Origin: Datisca glomerata
Lineage: Eukaryota > Streptophyta > Magnoliopsida > Cucurbitales > Datiscaceae
Length of the DNA stretch: 64,000 nt
Direction: 5' to 3'
NCBI GenBank assembly: GCA_003255025.1
Contig: QANY01002271.1
Location: 1-64,000, forward strand
Below the pieces are notes generated by a model that worked only from the letters and a program-made list of their open reading frames with translations, did not search any database and was not told the origin of the DNA. Both the position numbers and the translations under genes were made by a program. This document shows positions 12,741 through 25,600 of this stretch, piece after piece (the stretch's first letter is position 1; every line of letters starts with the position of its first letter).

Positions 12741-14270
12741 AACAACTGCGACATTCAAATTTCAGATTATCATACACTCATTTGTTTAGTTTGATTTTAA
12801 TCTAATTTTACTCTGATTTTAGTCAGATTTCAGATTTCTGAATAGCCAAGATCTAAGTTTGGTTTTTCTTAGCTTCAATGCCAGATTTTGTTCGGTCAAA
12901 GAAGGAACGAAGAGGGGAGATGATGTGGTATTTGCTTCAGAATAGAAGGGACGAAGATGGGGTATTTTGCTTGCTTCGAAGAAGGGACGAAGAGGGGAGG
13001 GGAGATGGGGGTGTTTGGGTATTGGGTTAATGAAGAGGGATATGGAAGAAATGGAAGAAACGAAACTTTACTTCATTGAACACGAAAGCGTGGAGGTAAC
13101 GAGCATTTGTTACTTCATTGAATAGGAAAACATGGAGGAAATGAATTGGAAAGCATAAAGGAAACGAAGAGGGGATCAGAGAGATAAAGTAAAAAGTTAA
13201 ATTTTAAAAGATGAAATAAATAGAGATATTTTTTATAAAATAAATTATATAATATATGAGTTGAAAAATATAAAATAATATTTTAATACCACATTATTAC
13301 TCAACTTAACGTGCCACGTCAGCGTGTCCGATAATAGAGGGTGATAAAAGTACCATATTGAAACGTTAGGTAAACTAAAATGATCAAATTGAAAATTTTT
13401 AAACTACGATGACCATATTAAAAATATGGTGTAAACTATGATGGTCAAATTGATAATTTTCTCTTTTTATTTTAATTCTCAAAGCTTATAATATCACGAA
13501 GAAATGAAGTGATTTTTATTTCCTCATGCTTTGTTAATTTGACTCCAAAGATATTGGTTTATGTACAACAAGTTGACACTGACAATTTGGTTTAATTTAG
13601 ATGCTATGCCTTCTCCAAATCTAAATTGAGAGAAGAAAATTTGAATTCAAAAGTTCAAATGATGTCACGTTATCGTGTAAAAAAGGCGACCCTACAACTA
13701 GGGTTAAATAATTACCTTGTTAAGGAAGATGCTTAATAAATAAAAGGAATAATTCTAGAGCAATTGACTAAGTTTCAATCGCACCTTTAAAAAACTCTAA
13801 TTCATTCTTTCTTGCTGTCTTAGCTACTCTCTCAGTCTAACAACAGCTCCTTTAGAAACCAACTCTTATTTCTTTGTAGCCTCTATCTGTCTCGCGCACG
13901 CATAACTTATTCAACCTTCAGAGGTCTAGATCTCATCCATGGAAGATTCGTCTTCAACCATTGAGGTCTAGATCTCACACATAACTACACCAAGCTTCTC
14001 TACTTTTATTATCATACACTCATTTGTTAATCGTTTTAGAATGTCCGAACACGAGCTTCAACTATAATATATTAAAAGATGGAAGTAAGAGAGATTTTTT
14101 TAAACAATTTTCTCCACCTTTATTTTTGTTAATTTTAAAATGTCCTTATAAAGTATATATGACACATCTCTATTTGTCCATTAAATAAAAATGTGTCAAA
14201 ATGTAATAATTGTAAAGTGACTATTGAACATGGCTTTTGAAATGAAATAATAATGAGAAGTGATTTTTAC
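12741..14270. other. Intergenic repeats, no gene
   Basis: Between 12,890 and 13,170 imperfect copies of 'gaagggacgaagaggggag' recur. Around 13,305-13,470 there is a non-coding repeat end containing 'gccacgtcagc' and 'taaactatgatggtcaaattg', words I associate with ends of plant non-autonomous elements. From 13,760 to 14,000 the sequence looks like a transcribed leader or LTR (TATA-like AATAAATAAAAGG, C/T-rich stretch), with 'gaggtctagatctca' repeated at 13,920 and 13,963. No conserved protein is present. Confidence 0.4.
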
Positions 14271-14271
14271 A

Positions 14272-15290
14272 ATATAGAAAAGTTTCACTTTACTCCCTTA
14301 AATTATGGCGAATAAGAAGTTTAAACCCTAAACTTCAAAACATTACACTCTGAACCTTAAACTATAAAAAAATTATATTTTAAACCTTGAAGTAAACACC
14401 ATTAGTTTCTCTGTCAATTTTAACAAAATGACATCTTTTTGAAACACTTAAAATGAGAATGTTTCCCGCATAACAAATACAATAAACCCACGATCAAACA
14501 CCATAACCTCTAACTCACTTTCCCATCCTTCAGGATCTTTCTCGCAAACAAAGCTATGGGCTTGGTGAGAAACACGTACTATAGAGAGAAGCTCCCAAAA
14601 ACAAACTATCTTTGAGTCTCCCCATGTTCTTAAAACTAGACCCAAAATTCTAGATTCCATTCATGGTAAAATTGATAACTGTGTTTAAGAGGGATTTTTG
14701 TAAAATAAAAGAAAAACCCAACAGGGAAAAATTTTCTATCAGATTTTCTCACAATCACAACATAAAGAATTCAAGCGCCTGAAGAAAATGTTGAAACTTT
14801 TAAAATGGCAAGCAATGATGTGAGAGATTGAGTGTAGACCAAACATCCCATAACACTGGTTAAGAACCCAAAACATTGTCATCTTGGTGTGGCCTCTCCA
14901 TATCATAGTCTATGTTTGTAAGAATCCCCTATAAATTTTTACAATTAGCTTTCTAGCGCATAAGAATAAAAAAAGAGGGGTGGCTTAGAACTTTGTGACA
15001 AAACCCATGGTTTTGTTTATGAGAAAGAAATGAAGAAATCATGATGAATTGTGAATAATGGTGTTTGGTTGTGGGTGATGGTATTTGGATAATAAGCAAA
15101 ACGACGTCATTTTAAATATATTAAATGACGTTGTTTCACTAAAGTTAACAGAAGAATTGACGGAGTTTGTTTCATGATTTAAAATATAATTTATGTGTAT
15201 TTCAAAGTTGAAAGTGTAATGTTTTAAATTTAGGGTTTAAACTAGTTATTACTCATAGTTTGAGGGAGTAAATTGATTTTTTCCCTAAAA
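14272..15290. mobile_element. Non-autonomous element with long terminal inverted repeats
   Basis: The left arm (about 14,277-14,450) and right arm (about 15,110-15,288) are inverted copies of each other. Both contain, in the same order read inwards, 'tttactccct', 'gtttaaaccctaaa', 'aaaacattacact', 'aaattatattttaaa' and 'gtcaatt.t...gttaa'. The arms are about 170-180 bp and roughly three-quarters identical by eye. The 650-bp interior has no recognisable transposase; its one open frame (14,448-14,660, minus) has no family resemblance. Long arms with an unrelated interior fit a MULE-like or foldback element. A target-site duplication was not clear. Confidence 0.65.
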
Positions 15291-15569
15291 TATAATATAC
15301 ATTCATGTAATACTTTTTGTATATTACATATGATTGAATATTGTATATAAAAAAATATTTATACAATAAATTTTTTTTATCTATTATATTTTTATTTTTT
15401 ATTATGATTATATTATAAACAAAGATATTTTTATTCATTAATAACACTGATACAATGCACGTAAGGTTAGCCTAATCTCATTAAATTTCCATTGATCTAT
15501 GTAATTATAGGATCTATATCTTCAACTAAAACAATGCCAGGTTACGTTCTTAGTCTGGATTAGACTCAC

Positions 15570-15830
15570 AGGGGCGGAACCACATGTGAGAGGGGTGGGT
15601 TCAAGTGACCCTACCCTCTATAAAAATTATTAACCTTTAGTCTGGAAGTTTTTTATTTTTAACCCCACTAATTTTTTAATTGTGACCCAATTAAACTTTA
15701 TTCAATTTTAGCCTTACTAATTTTTCTTTGCCCCTAAACTAAAAACTCTAAAATCCTTAAATCCACAAATTCCCCCCCCCNNNNNNNNNNNNCCCCCCCC
15801 CCCCCCCCCCAAATCTCACCCAATACCCAT
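15570..15830 (+). mobile_element. hAT-like element terminus beside poly-C and a sequence gap
   Basis: The word CAGGGGCGGAACCAC at 15,570-15,584 matches the typical end of plant hAT elements of the 'cagggGCGGANCCA' type. It is followed by subterminal T-rich sequence with 'accccactaa', 'gtgacccaatt' and 'gccttactaa'. The element then runs into a C homopolymer split by a 12-base run of N (15,781-15,792). I found no matching opposite end nearby, so the element is incomplete or interrupted by the gap. Confidence 0.4.
15781..15792. other. Sequence gap within a C homopolymer
   Basis: Twelve unknown bases flanked by 9 and 18 or more cytosines. Any open frame crossing this point is meaningless. Confidence 0.99.
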
Positions 15831-17575
15831 CCTCCCCGACGAGGTCCCGGGCCGTTGACTCGAGCGACTGCCACTGGCCAATTTGGCGATTTTGTGATGA
15901 CGACTATTGCAGAAAAGTGACGGACGACAGTCTGCCTCCCCCTCTCTCTCCTCTGCAAACTGAAAATGTATGTGAAGCATCCGTGGAAGGGATGTAATAT
16001 ATTTAAGTAATAAAATATATTACTTAAATATTTCATTCACGTAATATATTTTATGGATCTTAAAAAATAATTATATTTTCTAGATATAAAATAAATGGAT
16101 ATAATTGTATAATGTCTTTTTAAGTGAACGAATACTAAATGTCAATAACAAGAATTATGATGCAATATTCTCACTTTTTGTTACGATGAAAGGTACATAC
16201 TATAGTTTATTTTTAGTAATATGCATTATATCTCTTATATGCTATTCGATTTTCTTAAACAATTTTGCACCAAAAGTATGACGATATTAAAAAGTCAAAT
16301 AAAGGACTATCAATTTCGGCTAAATCTATACAGTCTAACAAGAGTAGAGTTAGGATTAGGACTCAGAGATCAGTGAAGTCTTTAGTTCCGCTCATATTTT
16401 CTGTTTATGGTGTATTTTATATTATTTTAGAACTCAAAGAATGTTGTGAATGCGAATCCACTGATTCTATTGGCTTTCTTTTGAATTTTTTTTTCATGTT
16501 AGCATAAATCAAATTCCTAATAAACATTCAACCACAAATCATACTCTTAATAAGCGTTCAACCACAAATTAGATTTCTAAACTATCAATTATTAGATTCA
16601 ACCACAAATCAACTATACAACAGAAAATTTTTGATAGGTGCTTGTTGTAGGAAATGTTTCAAAATATCAAATTTTGTTTCAAAAAATAACATTTATAAAA
16701 TAAACATGATTTAAAGTCATATTTTTTAAATACGTTTAAGTGCTATCAAATTCACCCTTAACTCCTTTTACATTTTCTGCAAAACTTTTTTCATGCACAT
16801 TTAACATTGTTCTGCTTCACTAATAAAGGCATTTAAGAAGGCTTGGCAGCTTGTTCTTGTGACTCAGGAGCTATGTTAGTAATTATCGGGGAAAGTTTTC
16901 TAGTAAAGCAACTTAGGTCCTCAGGCCCTTGCGAATCTAATCGTACTGCTCAAGTAATTAAGAAGTTGATGAGTTAAAATAGAAAGAAAACATAGACATG
17001 TTGTAGAAATGGGGATCACTCTCCTTGCCCAAACTATCCTGCCTCTTTTCTTTTGGTATGATGCTTTTCGAACTTCAATGTATCTCATAAACAGGCTCCA
17101 TATTCCTATTTTGAATTTTCTATCTCCCTTTGGGGATCACTCTACTTGCCCAAGCTACCATGCCTCTTTCCTTAAGGCCATATAATGCGCACAAATAAGA
17201 ATTTCATACAGATTTATGTGTATTCATAAGTTATTCTAAGGAACAAAGGTTATGAATGCTTCTATAGGTCAGGAAATGTCTTCGTATCTAAGAATGTTAT
17301 CTTTAATGAACATCATTTCCCTTATAAATAATTGTTTGCTTCTACTTTCTTCTCAACAACACCAGAAAAATAACACCGTTCTATCACCTGTCATTTTTTC
17401 ATTCTCAATAACATATTCTCTAATTCAAGCTCAATCTTCGCTCCTGTTGTTAGTTCCAGACTTAATTTCCCTTCCGTAGCAGATAACCTTGTTATAGATA
17501 TACATATTGAGCTTGTTTCTTAAATTTGTTCTCAATCCCAAACTTGAGAACAAATTTATATAATCTATAATATAT
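15831..17575. other. Intergenic, no gene seen
   Basis: No conserved domain is seen on either strand. The frames near 16,265-16,507 and 17,252-17,479 lack recognisable motifs. A phrase like 'ggggatcactctNcttgcccaa' occurs at about 17,011 and 17,135, a small local duplication. Confidence 0.45.
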
Positions 17576-17579
17576 TAAA

Positions 17580-20500
17580 AGTTGATAGGAAATGAAAATC
17601 ATATGAGGACGTTTTTGTACACTTATTGCTCAAAATAACATTCTATTTTACATGCGATATTTAATAATTGGTTACTTTTAAAAATATAATAAGAGGAAAT
17701 TGCACTCACACCTCCTATGATTTGATTAAATTACACAGACACATTTTCTATATTCGATAATTGAACAGACCTCCCTTGTACTTCACTACCTATAACAAAT
17801 AAGTCCAAATTTTAATAGAATTTTTTAGACCACAGTTAAATGGACATTAAAATGTCCAAAATACTCCTATCCACAATGTACTCTAAATTACACACTAACT
17901 AAGCAATTCAATACATAACCATACCAAACAAACACTAATTTAATTTGGATATACTAGTTTTCATCCAAAATCATCCATAATGATCAAAAATCATCCAAAT
18001 ATCACTATTTTAATAAAAAAGCCCCATTCATACAACACATTTAAAAAGCAATCCAAACAACATTCCAACAATTTAAACCAAACAACATTACTTTCATTCA
18101 GATAATCCAAATGGTACTAATTTAATCAACATCATATCTGAAAAACACTATTTTACTCTAAAACTCATTCAAACAACACTAATATGATCCAAAATATAAT
18201 TCAACCACTAAATCATTCAATCTGCTTAGCTTCATAAAATTATCCAAAATATAATTCACAACTAAGTCATTCAATCTACTTAGTTTCATAAAATTATCCA
18301 AAATATATGCATTAAAGCCAACAAATGGCTCTAAAAATATAAACATGATTCTTAAAGTCAACAAACGACTTTAAAAAATGTAGACTAAAGCCAACAATGA
18401 TGGGGAGGAGATGAAAATCATATAGGGACATTTTTGTACACGTATTGCTCAAAATAACATTCTACTTTACATGTGCCAATTAATAGTTTGTTAATCAATT
18501 TTTTAATTCAGTCACCTATTTAATGATTTTAGAAAAAAAGTAAAAAATTAAGAAAATTAGATATTTTTAGTCTAATAATTTTGGATGACTTGTAACAAGT
18601 TATTTAAGGTATAAAGAAAACTACAGCTTTCCATTAAATATTTTAACATAGAAGAAAAGTGAGCTATCTCTATAAAATATTTAAATAATATAATTTAAAA
18701 CATCATTCAATTATAACAGATGTTAAGAAAATTTAGTTATGCGTTATTGTATATGTTAGTATAATTATTGTGTTATATAAATATAGTTACACAGAATTGC
18801 CATACAAAAAACTAAGTTTGCAATACAAATGGAAAAAAGAATATCAACTTTAAATTAAGAGGAAATTGCACTAACATCTCATATGATTTGATTAAATTAC
18901 ACAAACATTTTATTTTTATTTGATAATTACACATATCTTCCCTGTACTTCACATTTTATAACAAATAAGTTCAAATTTTAACAAAATTTTGTAACCGCAA
19001 TTAAATGGATACTAAAATTTTCAAAATACCACTATTCACAATTTACACTAAATTACACACCAACTAAGCAATTCAATACATAACCATATCAAACAACATT
19101 AATTTAATTATGATATACTACATCCAATATCATCCATAATTATAAAAAATCATCCAAATATCACTATTTTAATTAAAAAAACCCATTCATACAACACATT
19201 AACGAAACAATCCAAACAACATTCCAACAATTTAACCCAAATAACATTATTTTCATTCGGATCATCCAAATAGTACTAATTTAATCAACATCATATGCGA
19301 ACTAAGTCATTCAAACACTAAAATTATCCAAAATGTAATTCAACCACTAAATCACTCAATCTACTTAGCTTCGTAAAATTATCCAAAATATAATTCACAA
19401 CTAAGTCATTCAATCTACTTAGCTTCGTAAAATTATCCAAAATATAATTCACAACTAAGTCATTCAATCTGCTTAGTTTTATAAAATTATCCAAATTATA
19501 TGCAAAGTTCTTAAGGCCAACAAATGGCTATAGAAATATAGACATGATTATTAAGGTCCAAATTACTCTAAAAAATATAGGCTAAAAGCCAACAATGTTG
19601 GGGAGTAACTGAGAATCATATCCAGACGTTTTTGTACACTTATTGCTCAAAATAACTTTCTACTTGACATTTAATAATTGATTACTTTAAAAAATTTAAT
19701 AAATGGATCAATCTTTAAATTCAATCACATATTTAATGATTATAGAAAAAAGTAAATAATTAAAAAAATTAGATAATTTTAAATGAATTGTAACGAGTTA
19801 TTTAAGAAGGTGTAATGAAAACTACAGCTTTCTACTAATTATTTTAATATAGAAGAAAAGTGTCTTATCTCTATAAAATATTTAAATAATATAATTTAAA
19901 ACATAATTCAATTATAACAGACTTTAAGAATATTTAGTTATGCTTTAATTTATATGTTAATACAATTATTGTGTTATATAAATATAGTTACACAGAATTG
20001 ACAAACAAAAAACTAAGTTTGCAATACAAATGAACAAAAGAAGATCAACTTTAAAATAAAAAGAAATTGCATTGACATCTCTTATGATTGATTAAATTAC
20101 ACATTAAATTACACAGACATCCCCTCTATATTCGATAATTGCACAGACCTCCTCTGTACTTCACATACTATAACAAATAAATTCAAATTTTAACAGAATT
20201 TTTTAACAACTAAATAGACACAAAAATGTATCAAAATACGCCTATCCACAATTTACTCTAAATTACACACTAACTTAGCAATTCAATACATAACCATACC
20301 AAACAATACTAATTTAATTTGGATAAACTAGTTTTCATCCAAAATCATCCATAATTATAAAAAATCATCCAAATATCACTATTTTAATAAAAAAAACCCA
20401 TTCATACAATACATTAACGAAGCAATCCAAACAACATTCCAACAATTTAATCCAAACATCATTATTCTCATTCAGATAACCAAATAGCACTAATTTAATC

Positions 20501-20790
20501 AACATCATATCCGAACAACACTATTTTACTCTAAAACTCATTCAGACAACAATAAAATTATCCAAAATGTAATTCAACCACTAAGTCATTCAATTCAACC
20601 TGCTTAGCTTCATAAAATTATCCAAAATATAATTTAACTAAGTCATTCAATCTACTTAGTTTCATACAATTATCCAAAATATATGTAGAGTTCTTAAAGC
20701 CAACAAATGACTCTAAAAATATAGACATGATTCTTAAAGTCAACAAATGGCTCTAAAAAATATAGGTTAAAGCCAACAATGACTCTCAAA
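17580..20790. repeat. Tandem array of three ~1.2-kb units derived from a MULE end
   Basis: Three head-to-tail copies start near 17,585, 18,405 and 19,608 with 'atcatat.nggac.tttttgtacac.tattgctcaaaataac'. Each then carries 'gaaattgca.t.acatctc.tatg' (17,695, 18,861, 20,064), 'acacactaac', 'catccaaatatcacta' and 'gccaacaatg'. Copies 2 and 3 are about 1.2 kb; copy 1 lacks about 350 bp between its two opening blocks. The second half of each unit equals the terminal 740 bp of the MULE at 20,055-22,680, and the first half equals that element's flank. Inside each unit a 54-55-bp sub-repeat ('aaaattatccaaaatataat...') is present two or three times. Confidence 0.75.
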
Positions 20791-20922
20791 AGCATTCACG
20801 GTACCATTCCCTTGCCTAAATCAATCCAATCCTTACCCAACATTTAGTCTACTCCCTTGCATGGAGGAACCTTCCTTTGCCTTCAAATGCTGCACAATAA
20901 ATAAACCAACTATTATTGAATG

Positions 20923-21240
20923 TTAGCATATAAGGAAATAGAAATATGTTGGTGGAAGGAAACCAACATTATTAAGTATTTTGGCAATCATCTTTGCCTT
21001 CATCCTCCCTTGAACCGAGATGTCAGTAGATGCACTTGGTTCTAGTTCTTGATTGGGCTGTTGACTTCTTCTTAATAGAAGCACGTTGGCAACTTCTCTT
21101 TTGTGACCAATTTCTTTATAGTTAGCACACCACACCGTGGAAGACTTTTTCCAGACCTCACTTGGTGCGGGTTCATCTTATTTCCTCCTCATATTTTTCT
21201 TAGGTCTTCTAAGAAGTCATCTCAAAGGTGGGGGGGGGTC
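20923..21240 (-). pseudogene. MULE transposase C-terminal remnant (zinc knuckle)
   Basis: Reads basic RPKKN/RRK, then a hydrophilic linker, then CxNYKEIGHKR, corresponding to the CX2CX4HX4C knuckle that follows the SWIM region in MURA proteins. The second cysteine of the pair is replaced by tyrosine and the last cysteine is absent. There are stop codons upstream and no catalytic core, so it is non-functional. Confidence 0.55.
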
Positions 21241-21349
21241 TTATGTTACCCTCAACAAGCATGGTCAAATCAGGCATCAGACTAATTTTTTCATTTTCAA
21301 CACCTGCAAATGGAATTGCATCCATCCCCCTAGTAATGTCAATACCATG

Positions 21350-21583
21350 TTACCATTCTTCACTTTCAAAATCAAACACACAATCAATTGGCTCATTAGA
21401 ATTATAATAAGATAACATATCATCATTCTCATTCTCACTTTCACTTGTACAATCTTTCATTATATCACTCTCTGTAGCTTCAACCTCTTCCTCACTAGAA
21501 TCACACATCCACTCCTTATCAGAGTCACTAATAACATCAATTGGATTACCAATTTCTAAGTCACGTCTAACCTCCATCTGCAA
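21350..21583 (-). pseudogene. MULE transposase N-terminal acidic remnant
   Basis: Highly acidic 77-residue frame rich in D, E and S, including SDSDKEW and SESENENDD runs. MuDR-type transposases often have an acidic stretch of this kind before the catalytic domain. It ends at 21,350, about 100 bp from the C-terminal remnant; the several hundred residues normally in between are gone. Other acidic proteins cannot be excluded from this piece alone. Confidence 0.45.
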
Positions 21584-22189
21584 AATTTAATTTTGGACAA
21601 CACGATTTTAATAAAATCAGTGCATGCTTTGTTTCAAAGAAATTTCAGATGATTTGGGCAGTGAATACATGATTTTAGTAAAATCAAAATCAGTACATGC
21701 TTAGTAAAATCAGTACACTTTTAGTAAAATCAGTACACTTTTTGTTTCAAAGAAATCAGTACATGCTTTGTTTTAAAGAAATTTCACATGATTTCACACG
21801 ATTTTTAACTGAACAGCAATCGGTATAATTTTTTCACCTTAAACACCTACAAATTTCAAAGATATACAGACTCTGCATAAGACAATAAAACCAGATATAA
21901 TTTTCACAAAATAAGAAGAAAGCATTCGTGTCATAAAGGAAAGAACATACCTGCAAACTATACTGATGGCAGTTAGTTAAAAATTTCTGTAATGAGAGAG
22001 CACTTTCTAAGTCTGAAACCCTATAATTACAGAATGCAGAGGAATAAAAACGCCCGTAAATTTTTAGAATGCAAGGGAAGAAAAAAAACCTACGATTTTC
22101 TGTATGATTAACTCAGAATACGAAAACCGTTCAACTCAGAATGCAGAAATCCCCAAGTCTAAACTCACTTTAGTGTAGCCGTCGAAGAA

Positions 22190-22500
22190 GAAGGCTGGCG
22201 TTGAAGAAGAAGGCTGGCGTTGAAGAAGAAGACTGGCGGCTCTCTCTCTGTCGAAGAAGAAGACTGTCAAAGCTCTGAGCCGAAGAAGAAGACTGTCGAA
22301 GAAGAAGGCTATCAGAGACTGAAGAAGAAGACTGTCGGGGCTCATGGCCCGTGGATGGGGTGGTGGCGAAGCTTTGAGCCGATTTCTCTCTCCCGGCAGT
22401 AAGTCGCGAGCAGGGTGTGAGAAGTTTCATGAGGTGGGTGAGGTTGGTCGTGGGTCGTGGCTCGTGGGTCGTGGCTCGTGGGTCGTGGCTCGTGGGTGTG
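22190..22500. repeat. GAAGAA-rich and GTGGGTCGTGGCTC simple repeats
   Basis: From 22,190 to 22,340 variants of 'ttgaagaagaagNctggcg' recur about six times. From 22,437 to 22,500 'gtcgtggctcgtgg' recurs about four times. Several overlapping frames open here only because of this composition. The repeats lie inside the MULE near its right end. Confidence 0.7.
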
Positions 22501-22680
22501 GGTGGGTTAGGGTTGTGGGTGTTTTGTGTTGAGATGGGTCTTTTCATTAAAAACAAACAGGTGAAAGTAAAGTTAAGGGAGGGGAGGTCTGTCTTATTAT
22601 TGAAGATAGAAGAGATACATATTTATCAAAACTATATGGAGGTCAATGTAATATTCATTTTTTCTTTTAATTTTTGAAAG

Positions 22681-25600
22681 TACATTTCACTATGTATTCC
22701 TATTTTTTTCTTTTTTTAACTTGCTCCTTTTTTTTTCTTGAAAAGTTGTGTTTACAACTTGGTTGAAATATATCAGCAGATAAATATAGATAAATATAAT
22801 AATAGTATAACATTGTTTTGATTTTATTTCATAAATTAAAAATAAATAATATCATGTTAAATATAATTCTACTGACACGTGCATCCCACGATGACTAATT
22901 AGTACCTACAGCTTGGTAGGGACTAGCTAATACATATACTAGGGATTAGACCAGACTAAAATAGAATTAGTAGTACAAAATAAATATTTATTTATTATAG
23001 TTATATTATCTCAAATATATGTTCAGGGTCTTTTTGGATGATGGGTTGATAGGGAGGGTGATCGTACATAATGAATCATGAGAGTTACAAGAATCATCAG
23101 TTTTTAAGGAGGAGTTAAAATAAATATCCGTATAATTAAAAATTAGCCAACATGACTTAAAAATGCTTGACTGATGTGAATGAATTAGTAACTCGCAGTA
23201 AACCATCAGTGATTTCATGAAGGAATTATGAAAAATCTTAGGATTATTTACTTAACTCTATCCTTAAAATGTGTCTTTTCTATTATTTTTCTATAATAAA
23301 TTTTGATTAGTAGAATCCATAAAATAATAGACAAATTATGAAGATTGAAAGTCAATGAGGGTAATGACAATTAGTAGAATTAAACTTTGAAAATGACTAC
23401 GTCGTTTGTATTCCAAGAGTGTTGAATTATGCAAGTATGGAGGGAAAAAGCTACTAAGAGGGAAGTGTTTGGATGGTGATAATTTTAACCAAGCTAGTTT
23501 CAAGTTCGCATAAAAGCTTTTCAATGGAGATTTTGCGGGTCTCTTCTATCCTGCTCAGGCTTAGTCCCTTTCTCCATTAAAGACGTTTGTCGAGGATTTT
23601 GAGTTCATTTGAAACCAAACCTTTCGGTGCCAAGAATTTCCTCTGCTTGGTAAGAAGATTGGTTGTCGATGTTTTTACATCTACTTGAGATGGAAACTTG
23701 CCCAAGTGTAGCATGGCCATTGGCTGTAATTTGTGGTTTCCTATTTTGGGCAGGAGGTATTTGTGCACCAATGGAATTTTACTCCTCTAGATGCTCGCTA
23801 GAACTTAATTGTGTCTCGAAATGCTTCTCTATCTAATGAATTTACATATTCTTTGTAAAATAAACACATAGTTCTAGATGACTGAAAATGCCTCCGTATA
23901 GATCTTGGGTATGTAGAATGAGTTATTGTCATTTTTCATTTGTTTACTTCTAGCGTAGTGTATCTTTGTTTGACATGGAAGAATGGTCTTGCTTTGCTTG
24001 GGTCGTGTCACATACTTGGATTAAGGCTCGTGCTTGTGTTGCGTGGGACATACCGTATTAACTAAGACATATGCTTACTTTACGTGGTACACTATCAATT
24101 ATATGTGTGAGAGTCACATTTTATTGTGGCCATATGATAGCTCTTACTTGAAGTATGTGTTGTTGAATTATTTTGTGACCAAGTGATCATCTCTTGTGTG
24201 TATTAAGTTATCCAAATTTTGAGTAGCAATGTCAAGATAGTAGTAACTAATATTGTCTCACCTGCTAATACGGGCTGCCAAACATAAAGTACTACGAGGG
24301 TACCATAATTTTTCCCTCAACTTGACTCATATTGCAATAAAATGTAGATTGGAACTAGGATCCATGTGGCCTATGGAGAGTGGGTATTGACAGAACAAAG
24401 ATAACGGTAGCGTGAGCATAGAAATGCAAAAGAGAAAGAATTGGTCAAAGTATTTATTTTGGGATTACTTTGACTGGGCCTGTAAACTTTTGTAGGGGAA
24501 GAAACAGAACATGTCGTTTTGCTAACAAAGCTAATAAAGTTCAATACAAAAGAAACAAATTTAATAAAATTGGGAAAATGCATGTAAAGTCTATCACGTC
24601 CTGCTTCTTTCATTTTCTTTTATTTTCGGTTAAAATATTCATATATTGGTATTACAAGATACTCCATAGATAAAAGGCAAAACCTATATATATATNCAAT
24701 TTACACTTTAAACATTCCTTTAAAACTGTAATATGTTTCTCTATACTTTTTAACAATTTCATTCTAAAACTTCTATTGAGAATAAAATCATATTATTTCA
24801 ACTTTTCCAACTGCTTAAAATATCGTTGTGTAACTCATTTCACGTGATCTTAATTTTGTCTCTCATTCCCTCCCTGTAGTTTTTTGTTACATTTGAATGG
24901 AAGAAGATGATGATGTGTTTTAGGTTTAACAAAATGATAGAGAAGGAGACACAAAAGTAAGAGTATATGAAATGACCATACAACAAAATTTTAGACGATT
25001 TTATATGTTTGGACTCTATATGTTTGGACGACATGAAAAAAATAAATTGTTTTGTAAATTTAAATGGTTGAGAGATCGCATTATTTTTATAATTTTATAA
25101 TTTATTAAACTTTGAAAGTGAAAATTTTATTTTACCATTTTTTTGAGAAAGACAAAAAGAGGTATAAGTGAGGCGCCAATATTTAAATTACGGACTGCTT
25201 TTTCTAGGTGAATTTGATCATCCTTCCATTTGGCACTTTTCTCCACATCCAAACAAAATCTGTTTATTGTGTCTGGTCCCAATTTTTGGCCCAAATCTCG
25301 TTTATGTTTTTTTTATAATTGGAGAATCACTACTACTTCTAAACAAAGTTTAAGAGGAAAAATATTTTTTGACACAATCATATTTATCATATTAATTATT
25401 AATAATATATTAGTTATGAAAAATTAAAAAATTAATTTAAATATATCAGATTTTGTTAAAGATTTAGATAAATGAATAATTTAATATTAAAATTAATATT
25501 TCAAATATTCTTTTATCTTTTAAAATCTACAGTATATATAAATGAGACTAAAAAGGGAAAATATTTTTGTATACATGCCCTCGTTATTATTTGAAATCTA

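Larger units (their letters stand above)
20055..22680 (-). mobile_element. Internally deleted Mutator-like element (MULE)
   Basis: The two ends are inverted relatives: 'gaaattgcattgacatctc' near 20,062 and, on the opposite strand, 'aatattacattgacctcc' near 22,655, each leading into further matching words. Inside, read on minus, are an acidic serine/glutamate-rich stretch (21,583-21,350) like the N-terminal part of MuDR-type transposases, and a piece (about 21,230-20,925) with a basic RPKKN/RRK run followed by a CANYKEIGH zinc-knuckle-like motif, as at the MURA C-terminus. The catalytic DDE core that should lie between them is missing, and stops occur. It is a non-autonomous derivative. Confidence 0.65.

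Noticed and set aside
22136..22677. Six overlapping frames with SSLLLR- and GRGSWVV-rich peptides
   Set aside because: They come from GAAGAA and GTGGGTCGTGGCTC simple repeats inside the MULE; none has a recognisable domain.
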